Assembly: GCF_009604375.1 (NCBI RefSeq)
Contig: NZ_WEGH01000001.1
Span: 372,001-436,000 of the forward strand
Reading direction: 5' to 3'
DNA length: 64,000 nt
Source of the DNA: Actinomadura macrotermitis
GTDB taxonomy: Bacteria > Actinomycetota > Actinomycetes > Streptosporangiales > Streptosporangiaceae
Of the stretch, positions 36,146 to 45,091 are shown piece by piece (the first letter of the stretch is position 1; each line of letters opens with the position of its first letter). Made by a program: the position numbers and the translations under genes. The notes below the pieces were generated by a model that made no database searches, was not told the DNA's origin, and saw only the letters and a list, made by a program, of their open reading frames with translations.

Positions 36146-37692
36146 GCCTGCGTCCCGTCCCCTCTCACGTCCGATGGCACGGCGCCCGCGCCGGTCCGGC
36201 GCAGCGCCTCGCGGACGACCTCCCGGTCGTCGAACGCGAACACCTCGCCGGCCACGTACTGGCCCTGCTCATGACCCTTGCCCGCGACCACGACCACGTC
36301 GCCGCGCCGGGCCCGGCCGACGGCCAGCTCGATCGCGGCCGCCCGGTCGGGCTCCACCACGATGCGCGCCCGCTCCGCCTGCGGCACCTTCAGCCCGCCC
36401 TCGACCATAGCGGCGAGAATGGCGAGGGGATCCTCCGACCTCGGGTTGTCGTTGGTGAAATACGCCATGTCGGCCAGGCGCGCGGCGGCCTCGCCCATCA
36501 GCGGGCGCTTGCCGCGGTCGCGGTCGCCGCCGCAGCCGAGCACCACCACCAGCCGGCCCTCGGTGACCGGCCGCAGCGCGGTGAGGACCGCCTCGACCGC
36601 GCCGGGCTTGTGCGAGTAGTCGACCAGGGTGACGAAGTCCTGGCCCTCGTCCACCCGCTCCAGCCGCCCCGGGACGCCGGTCAGCGAGCCGACCCCGGCG
36701 ACGGCGACCGGCAGCGCGATGCCCGCCTCCACCAGCGCCACGATCGCCGACAGCGCGTTGGCGACGTTGAACGGGCCGGGCAGCCGCACCGCGGCGTCGG
36801 CCTCGATGCCGCCGGGCCCGACGACGCGGAACACGCTGCCGTCGGCGCCGAGGCGCACGTCCTCGGCCCGCCAGTCGGCCGCCGGGTCCCCGGTCGCCGA
36901 GTACGTCGTCGTGGGCACCGTGGCGATCTCCAGCAGCTCCCGGCCGTGGTGGTCGTCGAGGTTGACCACGCCGACGCGGGTGTACTCCGGCGTGAACAGC
37001 TTCGCCTTGGCCAGGAAGTAGTCCTGCATCGTCGGGTGGTAGTCCAGGTGGTCCTGGGACAGGTTGCTGAAGATCGAGACCTCGTAGCGGGCGCCGCCGA
37101 CGCGGCCCTGCTCCAGGGCGTGGCTGGAGACCTCCATCGCGGCCGCGCCGACGCCCTGCTCGCGCATCATCGCGAACAGCGCGTGCAGGTCGGTCGCCTC
37201 GGGCGTGGTGAGCGAGCTCGGCACCCGCCGGTCGCCGATGCGCATCTCCACCGTGCCGATCACCCCGGTCTCCACCCCGGCGGCGCGCAGCCCGGCCTCC
37301 AGCAGGTAGACGGTGGTGGTCTTGCCGCTGGTGCCGGTCACCCCGACCAGCGTCAGGTCGGTGACCGGGTCCCCGTAGACCCACGAGGCCGCCGCGCCGA
37401 GCCGGCGCCGCACGTCGGGGACCACCAGCACCGGCAGGCCCGTCGCCGCGGCCCGCTCCCGGCCGGCCTCGTCGGTGAGGACCGCCGCGGCGCCGGCCCG
37501 CGCGGCCTGCGGCGCGAACTCGGCGCCGTGCGCCCGCGCGCCGGGCAGCGCCGCGTACAGGTCGCCCTCGCGCACCGCGCGCGAGTCATGGGTGATCCCG
37601 GTGACCGCCACGCCGGAGAGTCCTTCGGGGTCGGCGCCGAGCAGCGCCGCTAGCCCGGGCAGCGGCCGGGCCTGGTTCGTCGTCGGGCGCAT
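36142..37692 (-). CDS. murE: UDP-MurNAc-tripeptide synthetase MurE, meso-diaminopimelate type
   Basis: This 516-residue Mur ligase adds the third residue of the stem peptide. The P-loop is VTGTSGKTTTVYLL, and MEVSSHALEQGRV and FSNLSQDHLDYH follow. The amino acid selectivity motif reads DNPR (within FTNDNPRSED), which predicts meso-diaminopimelate rather than lysine and agrees with actinomycete cell walls. The ATG follows GGAAAG; a 16-residue upstream extension is unlikely. About 70 bases separate it from ftsI. Confidence 0.96.
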   Translation of the reverse strand: MRPTTNQARPLPGLAALLGADPEGLSGVAVTGITHDSRAVREGDLYAALPGARAHGAEFAPQAARAGAAAVLTDEAGRERAAATGLPVLVVPDVRRRLGAAASWVYGDPVTDLTLVGVTGTSGKTTTVYLLEAGLRAAGVETGVIGTVEMRIGDRRVPSSLTTPEATDLHALFAMMREQGVGAAAMEVSSHALEQGRVGGARYEVSIFSNLSQDHLDYHPTMQDYFLAKAKLFTPEYTRVGVVNLDDHHGRELLEIATVPTTTYSATGDPAADWRAEDVRLGADGSVFRVVGPGGIEADAAVRLPGPFNVANALSAIVALVEAGIALPVAVAGVGSLTGVPGRLERVDEGQDFVTLVDYSHKPGAVEAVLTALRPVTEGRLVVVLGCGGDRDRGKRPLMGEAAARLADMAYFTNDNPRSEDPLAILAAMVEGGLKVPQAERARIVVEPDRAAAIELAVGRARRGDVVVVAGKGHEQGQYVAGEVFAFDDREVVREALRRTGAGAVPSDVRGDGTQA

Positions 37693-37764
37693 GGTGTTTC
37701 TTTCCGGAATCGGTCGTCGGGATGGAGAAGCGGAACTCACGGCGGAGTAGGTTACTCGTTACGG

Positions 37765-39828
37765 TCAGTCCCGCGCGTAGATCTGGACGGTCGGCCGTCT
37801 GCTCCCGGTCGGCGGGATCTTGCGGGCGGCCAGGGCGGCGGTCATCACGTCCTTGAAGACCGGCGCGGCGACCTCGCCGCCCAGGTGGCCTCCCTTGGTG
37901 GGGTGCTGCAGGACGACCTGCACGACCAGCTGCGGGTCGTCGGCCGGGGCGAACCCGGCGAACGAGGCGGTGAAGCCGCCGCCCCGGTAGCAGCCGCACT
38001 CGGGGTTGGGGATCTCGGCGGTGCCGGTCTTGCCGGCCACCCGGTAGCCCTCGATCTGCGCGGCGGGCGCGGTGCCCTCCTTGCTGATCACGCCCTCCAG
38101 CATGTCGCGGATCTGCCGGGCGGTCTCGGCGCTGATCACCTGCCGGCGCTCGGGGGCGGGGTTCGGCGTGAACGCGCCGTCCTCGCCGGTGCTGCCCGCG
38201 ATGAGGTTGGGCGCGACCCGCACCCCGCCGTTGGCGATGGTGGCGTAGACGCTGGCCATCTGCACCGCGTTCACCGCCACCGTCTGCCCGAACGCGATCG
38301 GGTAGCGGTCGGTGCCCGACCACTGGTCCGGCGGCCGCAGCAGGCCCGCGGTCTCGGCGGGCAGGCCGAGGTTCAGCTTCTCGCCGAACCCGAAGGCGCG
38401 CAGGAACTGGTACAGCGTCTCCGGGGAGATGCGTTCGCTGGCCATGATGGTGCCGACGTTACTGGACCGGGCCAGCACACCGGCGAACGTCAGCTTCTCG
38501 GGGGTGTGCGGGTGCGAGTCGTGGAAGGTCCGCGGCCCGCGGGTGATGCGGTCCTTGACCAGGAACGGCGTGTCGGGGCGGACGCCGCCCTTCTCCATCA
38601 CCGCGGCGGCCGTGATGACCTTGCCGGTGCTGCCCGGCTCGTAGGCCTCCTGCACGATCGGGCTGCGCCAGGTGCGCGGGTCGGACTTGCCGTACTGGTT
38701 CGGGTCGAAGCCGGGCGCGGTGGCCAGCGCGAGCAGCTGCCCGGTGCGCGGGTCCATCACCACGACGCTGCCGCTGCGCGCCCCGGACGCCTTCACCTGC
38801 TTCTCGATCGCCTGCTGGGCCTTGAACTGGATGTCGCGCAGCAGCGTGAGGCGCAGGCCGCGGCCGGGCACCGGCGGCTTCTTCTGGTCCTCGCCCATCG
38901 GGATGTGCTGGCCGTCGGGGCTGATCTCCACCCGCTGCCAGCCGTCCCGGCCCGCGAGCTGGGCGTTCATCGAGCTCTCCAGCCCGGCGGCGCCCTCCCC
39001 GGCGGCGTTGACGAAGCCGACGACGCCGGCGGCCAGCGAGTCGTTGGGGTACTCGCGGCGGTACTCGGTCCGCGAGCCGATGCCGGGGAACTTCAGGCCC
39101 GCGATGAGCCGGGCCTGGTCGGGCCGCACGCCGTGCGCCAGGTACTCGAAGCGGCTCTTGGGCTTGCTGATGGCGCGCATGATGACGTTCGGGTCCAGGC
39201 CGAGCATCGGCGTCAGCGCGTTGACGATCGCCTGCCGCTTCTCCGGCTTGATCAGCCCGGGGTCGGCGAAGACGCCGCGGGCCTCCACCGTCATGGCGAG
39301 CGCGTTGCCCTGCGCGTCGGTGATGTCGCCGCGCACCGCGGGCAGCTTGAACGGCTGCAGCCGCTGCTTGCGGGCCAGCTCGGTGTACCTGCCCGACTCG
39401 ATCGTCTGCAGCTGCACCAGGCGCCCGGCGAACAGCGACAGCACGAACGCCACCACCAGCAGCCCGACGTTCAGCCGCTTCATCGGGTCGCGGCGCCGGA
39501 ACGGGATGCGCGGGCGCGGCCGGCGCGGCGGGCCGGAGCGGGGCCGGCGCGGCGCGGGGCGGGCGGCGCGGCCGGCCTCCTTGCCCTCGGGCCTCTTGGC
39601 GGCGGGCTGCTTGGCCGGGCCGCCGGTGCGCGCCGGCACCGTCCCCTTGCCCTTAGGCGCCGGTCGCCGGGCGGCGCTGCCGCCCGGCGACCGGGAAGGA
39701 TTGCCCGTATGACGCCCGGACGCGCGCGCCGCGCCCGGGCCGTTCTTGTCGTCGCGGCCCGCCGCGCTGCGGGGGCCTCGCCCCTGCGGACCGCGGCCGC
39801 CCGGCGGTCCCGCCGGCCGCTTGGTCAC
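37765..39828 (-). CDS. ftsI: Septal transpeptidase FtsI (class B PBP) with long basic N-terminus
   Basis: This is a 687-residue penicillin-binding protein. A 115-residue cytosolic tail is exceptionally Arg/Pro/Gly/Lys-rich (e.g. PRRPRSGPPRRPRPRIP). A single helix (LNVGLLVVAFVLSLFAGRLV) follows. The dimerisation domain includes RGDITDAQGNALA. The transpeptidase has S400-x-x-K403 in PGSTGKVIT, S455-x-N457 in RSSNVG and K600-T-G in AGKTGTAE, all intact. It cross-links septal peptidoglycan with FtsW. The GTG start has GGGGAGG upstream. Confidence 0.96.
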   Translation of the reverse strand: MTKRPAGPPGGRGPQGRGPRSAAGRDDKNGPGAARASGRHTGNPSRSPGGSAARRPAPKGKGTVPARTGGPAKQPAAKRPEGKEAGRAARPAPRRPRSGPPRRPRPRIPFRRRDPMKRLNVGLLVVAFVLSLFAGRLVQLQTIESGRYTELARKQRLQPFKLPAVRGDITDAQGNALAMTVEARGVFADPGLIKPEKRQAIVNALTPMLGLDPNVIMRAISKPKSRFEYLAHGVRPDQARLIAGLKFPGIGSRTEYRREYPNDSLAAGVVGFVNAAGEGAAGLESSMNAQLAGRDGWQRVEISPDGQHIPMGEDQKKPPVPGRGLRLTLLRDIQFKAQQAIEKQVKASGARSGSVVVMDPRTGQLLALATAPGFDPNQYGKSDPRTWRSPIVQEAYEPGSTGKVITAAAVMEKGGVRPDTPFLVKDRITRGPRTFHDSHPHTPEKLTFAGVLARSSNVGTIMASERISPETLYQFLRAFGFGEKLNLGLPAETAGLLRPPDQWSGTDRYPIAFGQTVAVNAVQMASVYATIANGGVRVAPNLIAGSTGEDGAFTPNPAPERRQVISAETARQIRDMLEGVISKEGTAPAAQIEGYRVAGKTGTAEIPNPECGCYRGGGFTASFAGFAPADDPQLVVQVVLQHPTKGGHLGGEVAAPVFKDVMTAALAARKIPPTGSRRPTVQIYARD

Positions 39829-39841
39829 GGTGCCTCCCCGC

Positions 39842-40633
39842 TCACGGCTTCCCGGCCCCCGTCCCGGCGCCCGGCGCCGCCGTGCGGCCGCCGGGCGCGG
39901 TCGGGATGCCGTCGCCGGGGATCACGGCGCCGGGGATGCCGAGCACGCCCGCCGCGCCCGCGGACGCGGCGGCGGCGTTCGGCACCGGCCGCACCGGGCC
40001 GTTGATCGGGCGCCCCATCGGGCCGTTCCAGTAGGCGAGCTGCTCGGACTTGCGCATGCCGAGGGCGCGGGCCTTGCGGTCCAGGTTGCCCGGGGCCTCC
40101 TCGCGGGCGATCTCCTCCTGCAGCCCCTGCTTGCGCTGGGCGAGCAGCTTGTTGTTCTGCTGCAGCCGGGAGAGCTCGAAGGCGTCCTCGGCGAGGACGG
40201 TGTTGAGGAACAGCAGGCTGATCAGCGCCCCGCCGAGCAGCCCGACGATGAGCAGCACGAACGGCGCCCGCGGCGCCGCCGGATGGCGTAACGTGCGGGC
40301 CGGCGCCGCGGCCCGGGACGTCCGCCCGGCCGGCTTCGGCCGGGCCGCCGGCTTCTTGGCGGGCGGCCGCTTGGCCGCCGGCTTCCTGGCCGGTGCCTTC
40401 TTGGGCGGCGCCTTCTTGGCCGGTGCCTTCTTGACCGGTTCGGCCGGTGCCTTCGCGGGCGCCCTCACCGCGGCCGCTTTCCCCGCGGGCGCCTTCCTGG
40501 CGGCCGGTTTCTTCGGCTTCGCGGTCTGCTTCCCGGCCTTGGCCGGCGCCGTGCGGACGGCCGCGCGCCGCCCCGGCCGGTCCTCGGCGTCCCTGCCCTC
40601 GGCCCGGGACCCCGGCGTCTTCGCCGTCGTCAT
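39842..40633 (-). CDS. ftsL: FtsL-type divisome protein with histone-like Lys/Ala-rich tail
   Basis: This 263-residue bitopic protein is in the ftsL position between rsmH and ftsI. Residues 30-120 are a Lys/Ala/Pro tail with about a dozen PAKKAP-type units ([20 protein letters not shown]). One transmembrane helix ([20 protein letters not shown], residues 125-147) is followed by a leucine-zipper-like helix, [19 protein letters not shown], and [12 protein letters not shown], then a Pro/Gly-rich extracellular tail. This order matches FtsL/DivIC. The ATG overlaps the rsmH stop (ATGA). Confidence 0.88.
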   Translation of the reverse strand: MTTAKTPGSRAEGRDAEDRPGRRAAVRTAPAKAGKQTAKPKKPAARKAPAGKAAAVRAPAKAPAEPVKKAPAKKAPPKKAPARKPAAKRPPAKKPAARPKPAGRTSRAAAPARTLRHPAAPRAPFVLLIVGLLGGALISLLFLNTVLAEDAFELSRLQQNNKLLAQRKQGLQEEIAREEAPGNLDRKARALGMRKSEQLAYWNGPMGRPINGPVRPVPNAAAASAGAAGVLGIPGAVIPGDGIPTAPGGRTAAPGAGTGAGKP

Positions 40634-41622
40634 AGTGCCTCCCGGACCCGCTCGGCGGCGCGCAGCCGCACCGAACCGGCCCGTGGGTTGGTCGCGGTCT
40701 CGTCCTCGTCCGGCAGTTCGGCCCCGCGCGTCAGCAGCCGCAGCCGCGGCGCGTGCTCGGGAAGCGGAACCGGCAGGTCCGGCGGAGTGCGGTCGGCCGC
40801 ATCGGCGGCCAGGACCTGCTTGGTGATGCGGTCTTCCAGCGAGTGGTAGGACAGCACCGCCAGGCGGCCGCCGACCGGCAGCGCGCGCAGGGCCGCGGGC
40901 AGTGCCCGCCGCCAGCTGTCCAGCTCGCCGTTGACCTCGATGCGCAGCGCCTGGAAGGTGCGCTTGGCCGGGTTGCCGCCGGTGCGGCGGGTCGCGGCCG
41001 GGATCGCGGTGCGCACCAGCTCGGCCAGGCGCCGGGTGGAGTCCAGCGGGGCCCGCTCGCGCTCGCGCACGATCGCGGCGGTGATCCGCTGGGCGAACCG
41101 CTCCTCGCCGTACTCGCGCAGGATCCGCACCAGCTCGGCGGGCGGGTAGCCGTTGACCACCTCGGCGGCGGTCAGCCGCTGGGTCCGGTCCATCCGCATG
41201 TCGAGCGGGGCGTCGTAGGAGTAGGCGAAGCCGCGGTCGGCCTCGTCCAGCTGCGGGGAGGAGACGCCGAGGTCGAACAGGGCGGCGTCGACGTGCGCCA
41301 CGCCGAGCCGCGCCAGCACCTCGCCGACCTCGTGGTAGACCGCGTGCACCAGCGTGACGCGGTCGCCGAAGGGGGCCAGGCGGCGGCCGGAGCGCTCCAG
41401 CGCGGTGGTGTCGCGGTCCAGGCCGATCAGGTGCAGCCCGGGGTGCGCCGTCAGCATCGCCTCGGCGTGGCCGCCCATGCCGAGGGTGCCGTCGAGATAG
41501 ACCGGCGCGCGGCCGGTCACCCGGCTCACCGCGGGGGCCAGAAGTTCCAGGACGCGGTCCAGCATGACCGGCACATGGCCGGCGTGCGGACCAGCGTGTT
41601 CGGTGTGGTCGCCCACGGTCAT
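40630..41622 (-). CDS. rsmH: 16S rRNA (cytosine-1402 N4)-methyltransferase RsmH
   Basis: This 330-residue SAM-dependent methyltransferase (formerly MraW) modifies C1402 of 16S r[18 protein letters not shown] starts the protein, and [16 protein letters not shown] is the SAM loop. [20 protein letters not shown] is the substrate-binding motif, and [18 protein letters not shown] is the family C-terminal signature. AAGGGGG lies upstream of the ATG. It is followed by ftsL with a four-base overlap. About 250 bases separate it from mraZ. Confidence 0.96.
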   Translation of the reverse strand: MTVGDHTEHAGPHAGHVPVMLDRVLELLAPAVSRVTGRAPVYLDGTLGMGGHAEAMLTAHPGLHLIGLDRDTTALERSGRRLAPFGDRVTLVHAVYHEVGEVLARLGVAHVDAALFDLGVSSPQLDEADRGFAYSYDAPLDMRMDRTQRLTAAEVVNGYPPAELVRILREYGEERFAQRITAAIVRERERAPLDSTRRLAELVRTAIPAATRRTGGNPAKRTFQALRIEVNGELDSWRRALPAALRALPVGGRLAVLSYHSLEDRITKQVLAADAADRTPPDLPVPLPEHAPRLRLLTRGAELPDEDETATNPRAGSVRLRAAERVREAL

Positions 41623-41872
41623 GGTTCACCCCCTTGTGCTGCCACCTCGCTCGCGGACTGTGTGGCATCGCCGGACTCGCGCGCGCCCCCGGCGCGTCCG
41701 GCGGCCTCGCCCGGCCAGGTCCCCATCCGCTGCCCTGAGGAAGTGCACCGCGTGTGACACGCGGGGGGTTCGCCGTCTGGCACCGGGGAAGCTGCGCCAG
41801 CTGGCTCGGAGAGCGGCTGGAGACCTGGCCGAACGTGGGCCGTCACCGGTCGTGCGACCGGCGGGTCGTGTC

Positions 41873-42304
41873 TCAGAGGATCCCGGGCAACACCTCCTCG
41901 GAGACGTCGGCGAAGGCCTGCTCCTCCTGCTCGAGGTAGGCCTCCCAGGCCCGCGCGTCCCAGATCTCCAAGCGCGTGTTGGCCCCGATGACCGTGCAGT
42001 CGCGCTGCAGTCCCGCGTAGGCGCGGAGCGGCTGCGGGATGGTGACACGGCCCTGCTTGTCGGGGACCTCGTCGGACGCCGAGGCGAAGAAGACGCGGCT
42101 GTAGGCGCGGACGGCCCGCTCGGTGACCGGTGCCGTGCGCAGAGCCTCGGTGATGCGCTGGAACTCCGCCATGGGGAAGACGTACAGGCAGCGTTCCTGG
42201 CCCTTCGTGATCACCAAGCCCCCCGACAGCTCCTCGCGATACTTCGCCGGCAGGAACAGTCGTCCCTTGTCGTCGAGGCGCGGGTTATGGGTGCCGAGGA
42301 ACAC
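41873..42304 (-). CDS. mraZ: Transcriptional regulator MraZ
   Basis: This 143-residue DNA-binding protein with two SpoVT/AbrB-like halves represses the dcw operon from its own promoter. The N-terminus [19 protein letters not shown] and the second copy [17 protein letters not shown] are the two DxxGR...P motifs. The GTG start was chosen because GGGAGG lies eight bases upstream and the family begins MFLGTHxPRLD; an upstream ATG would add seven residues. It is the first gene of the dcw cluster. Its operator is visible immediately upstream. Confidence 0.95.
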   Translation of the reverse strand: MFLGTHNPRLDDKGRLFLPAKYREELSGGLVITKGQERCLYVFPMAEFQRITEALRTAPVTERAVRAYSRVFFASASDEVPDKQGRVTIPQPLRAYAGLQRDCTVIGANTRLEIWDARAWEAYLEQEEQAFADVSEEVLPGIL

Positions 42305-42331
42305 ATGACCCACCTCCCGCGCCACGTGGGG

Positions 42332-42383
42332 CTCTACCGCTCCCCACGGCGCCCCACTCTACTCCACTCTTCCCCACCGTCAA
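42332..42383 (-). promoter_or_regulatory. mraZ promoter with tandem MraZ boxes
   Basis: On the minus strand, TTGACG (42378-42383) and TAGAGT (42356-42361) are 16 bases apart. GTGGGG or GTGGAG units occur at 42372-42377, 42362-42367, 42352-42357 and 42342-42347, with an exact 10-bp period. A fifth, degenerate unit (GTAGAG) is at 42332-42337. MraZ is known to bind such direct repeats. They cover the spacer, the -10 and the first transcribed bases. Confidence 0.8.
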
Positions 42384-42665
42384 CCAGGAAAACCTCGTTC
42401 ACCCCACGAGATCGTTTATGTTTTCGCAGGTCAGATGGGGTGGAGCGGAATGGGGCGGCGCGGGCCCCCCGCCGCGGGCCGTGATCGCCGACGGCGGCGG
42501 GCGGCGGAACCGGCCCGGCCGGGGCGCGCCGGCGGCCGCCCGGAAGGGGTCCCGGCGGCCCTCCGGTGGGGCGCGGTGGCGGGCCGCCGGGCCGTCCGGG
42601 GCCCCGAGGTGGAGCACAATGGGCACCCGTTCCATATGAACATCACGACGGTCGGCCCGACGACG

Positions 42666-42747
42666 TACTGTCGATGGGATGGGCGCGCACAGCGGGACCG
42701 GGCCGCGCCGGCCCGGCCGGCGGCGCGGCCGCGGGCCGGACGGCTGA
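42666..42747 (+). CDS. Leaderless 22-residue upstream ORF before moxR, with its -10
   Basis: TACTGT (42666-42671) ends seven bases before an ATG at 42679. The 23-codon ORF encodes [20 protein letters not shown] with a DG end, very Arg/Gly-rich, and its TGA overlaps the start of the moxR ribosome-binding site. The composition could simply reflect high-GC non-coding DNA, so this is a weak call. The rest of the 455-base gap upstream (42305-42759) holds the mraZ promoter and no other gene I can support. Confidence 0.3.
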
Positions 42748-42759
42748 GGAGGGTTGCTG

Positions 42760-43809
42760 GTGGCAGTAGGCACGCACGGCGGCGGCGAGCCGTTCATGGA
42801 GACCGGACCCCCCGCGCCGCGCGGGCCCGGCCGCAACGGGGGCGCCGCCGGCCGGCCCGCCGGGCTCGCCGAGGTCGTCCGGGTCGCCGACCGGATCCGC
42901 GAGGCGGTCGAGTCGGTCATCGAGGGCAAACCGCGCGTGGTGCGGCTGGCGCTCGCCGTGCTGCTGGCCGAAGGGCACCTGCTGATCGAGGACGTGCCCG
43001 GCGTCGGCAAGACGATGCTGGCCAAGGCGCTGGCGCGGTCCATCGACTGCTCGATGCGGCGGGTGCAGTTCACCCCCGACCTGCTGCCGAGCGACATCAC
43101 CGGCGTCAGCGCCTACAACCAGGAGCTGCGCGAGTTCGAGTTCAAGCCGGGCCCGGTCTTCGCCAACATCGTGGTCGGCGACGAGATCAACCGCGCCTCC
43201 CCCAAGACGCAGTCGGCGCTGCTGGAGTGCATGGAGGAGCGCCAGGTCACCGTGGACGGCGCCACCTACCTGCTGGAGCGGCCGTTCATGGTCGTGGCCA
43301 CCCAGAACCCGGTGGAGATGGAGGGGACCTATCCCCTGCCCGAGGCGCAGCGCGACCGGTTCACCGCGCGGCTGTCGATGGGCTACCCCGACCCGGCCGC
43401 CGAGCTGGAGATGCTCGACACCCACGGGCAGTCGTCCCCGCTGGACCGGCTGCGGCCGGTCGCGGACGCCGGCGACATCCGCGACCTCATCGAGGTGGTG
43501 CGGCACCAGCACGTGGCGCCCGCCGTCCGCCAGTACGCGATCGAGCTGGTCTCGGCCACCCGCAAGCACCCCGAGCTGCGCCTCGGCGCCTCCCCCCGGG
43601 CCACCCTGCACCTGGTGCGCGCCGCCCGCGCCTACGCGGCGCTGGACGACCGCGACTACGTGCTCCCCGACGACCTGCAGGAGCTGGCCGTCCCCGTCCT
43701 CGCCCACCGCCTGCTGCCGACGGCCGAGGCGCAGGTGGAGCGGCGCCGCCCCGAGCACGTGGTCGCCGAGCTGGTGAACCGGCTGCCCGTGCCCTCGCCC
43801 AGGAAGTGA
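42760..43809 (+). CDS. MoxR family AAA+ ATPase
   Basis: This is a 349-residue MoxR-type chaperone ATPase. Walker A is DVPGVGKTML (residues 78-87) and Walker B is VVGDEINRA with D141-E142. The sensor region ATQNPVEMEGTYPLPEAQRDRF is the MoxR signature. It starts at GTG, six bases after GAGGAGG. The next genes encode a DUF58 protein and a transglutaminase-domain membrane protein, the usual MoxR-DUF58-TgpA triad. MoxR partners often act in maturation of other proteins or in stress; substrate unknown. Confidence 0.93.
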   Translation: MAVGTHGGGEPFMETGPPAPRGPGRNGGAAGRPAGLAEVVRVADRIREAVESVIEGKPRVVRLALAVLLAEGHLLIEDVPGVGKTMLAKALARSIDCSMRRVQFTPDLLPSDITGVSAYNQELREFEFKPGPVFANIVVGDEINRASPKTQSALLECMEERQVTVDGATYLLERPFMVVATQNPVEMEGTYPLPEAQRDRFTARLSMGYPDPAAELEMLDTHGQSSPLDRLRPVADAGDIRDLIEVVRHQHVAPAVRQYAIELVSATRKHPELRLGASPRATLHLVRAARAYAALDDRDYVLPDDLQELAVPVLAHRLLPTAEAQVERRRPEHVVAELVNRLPVPSPRK

Positions 43810-43819
43810 CGCACCGGAC

Positions 43820-45091
43820 GTGAGAAGAGCGCTGGCGGGCCTGACCACCCGGGGCCGGTCGTTCGTGGCGGCGGGGGCCACCGCCATCGTGTGCGCCTTC
43901 GTCCTCGGCGAGCGCGACCTGCTGCGGGCCGGGGTGCTGATCCTGGTGCTGCCGCTGCTGTGCACCCTGGCGGTGTCGCGGACCCGCTACCGGCTCGCGT
44001 GCGCGCGGCGGCTGGAGCCGTCCCGGCTGCCGGCCGGCCACGAGGCCCGCGTCGACCTGCGGCTGGAGAACGTGTCGCGGATGCCGAGCGGGCTGCTGAT
44101 GGTGGAGGACCAGGTGCCCTACACCCTCGGCGGCCGGGCCCGGTTCGTGCTGGACCGGGTCGAGCCGCGCGGGTCGCGCCAGCTCAGCTACCGGATCCGC
44201 TCGGACGTGCGCGGCCGGTTCCGGGTCGGGCCGCTGGTGGTGCGGCTGGCCGACCCGTTCGGGATGGTGGAGCTGGTGCGCTCGTTCAGCCTCGCCGACA
44301 CCCTGACGGTGACGCCGGTGATCGTGGCGCTGCCGCCGGGCCGGCTCACCGGCGCCTGGACCGGCGGCGGCGACAGCGTGGCGCGCACCGTGGCCAGCGC
44401 GGGCGAGGACGACATCGCGCCGCGCGAGTACCGGCACGGCGACGACCTGCGGCGGGTGCACTGGCGCTCGACCGCGCGGCGCGGCGAGCTGATGGTGCGG
44501 CGCGAGGAGCAGCACTGGCAGAGCAGCGGGACGCTGTTCCTGGACACCCGCCGCCTCGCGCACCCGGGCGAGGGGCCCGGGTCGTCTTTCGAGCAGGCGG
44601 TGTCGGTGGCCGCCTCGATCGGGGTGCACCTCGGCCGGGCCGGGATGGGCCTGCGGTTCGTGACCGACGCCGGCGAGGCGGTGTCGGCGCAGTCCCGCGC
44701 CGCCGGGACCGCCGAGGGGCTGCTGCTGGACGCGCTGGCGGTCGCGCGCACCACCTCCGCGCGGTCGCTGACGCCGGGCCTGGCCGCGCTGCGCGGCGCG
44801 GCGGGCCCGGCCCGCGACGGCGACGGGCTGGTGGTGGCGGTGTTCGGCGCGCTGGACGACGCCGAGGCGCGGACGGTCGCCGCCGCCCGGCGCGGCACCG
44901 CGACCTATGTCGCCGTGCTGGTGGACACCGGGCCGGAGGGCGCCGGGCCGGACGGCGCCGCGGCGCGGCGGGCGCGGCTGCTGCGGGCCGCCGGGTGGCG
45001 GGTGCTGACCGTCCGCTCGGCCGCCGACCTGGCCGGGGCGTGGGCCCTGGCCGACCAGGCCACCGAGGACTTCGCCAGGGGCGGCGCATGA
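43820..45091 (+). CDS. DUF58 domain membrane protein
   Basis: This is a 423-residue protein with two N-terminal membrane helices (AAGATAIVCAFVLG and LLRAGVLILVLPLLCTLAV) followed by a beta domain and a DUF58 / von Willebrand A-like C-terminal half. The DUF58 motif REYRHGDDLRRVHWRSTAR is intact. It is coupled with moxR (10-base gap) and with the transglutaminase gene (ATGA). DUF58 proteins are probable clients or partners of MoxR ATPases. Confidence 0.92.
   Translation: MRRALAGLTTRGRSFVAAGATAIVCAFVLGERDLLRAGVLILVLPLLCTLAVSRTRYRLACARRLEPSRLPAGHEARVDLRLENVSRMPSGLLMVEDQVPYTLGGRARFVLDRVEPRGSRQLSYRIRSDVRGRFRVGPLVVRLADPFGMVELVRSFSLADTLTVTPVIVALPPGRLTGAWTGGGDSVARTVASAGEDDIAPREYRHGDDLRRVHWRSTARRGELMVRREEQHWQSSGTLFLDTRRLAHPGEGPGSSFEQAVSVAASIGVHLGRAGMGLRFVTDAGEAVSAQSRAAGTAEGLLLDALAVARTTSARSLTPGLAALRGAAGPARDGDGLVVAVFGALDDAEARTVAAARRGTATYVAVLVDTGPEGAGPDGAAARRARLLRAAGWRVLTVRSAADLAGAWALADQATEDFARGGA

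Noticed and set aside
39842..41668. A single reading frame spanning ftsL and rsmH could suggest a fusion
   Set aside because: The upstream half is a shadow of rsmH; ftsL has its own ATG with GGGAGG and an ATGA overlap.
41623..41872. Gap between rsmH and mraZ as a hidden small gene
   Set aside because: Only low-complexity, poorly coding frames without ribosome-binding sites were seen; I find no gene or clear structure.
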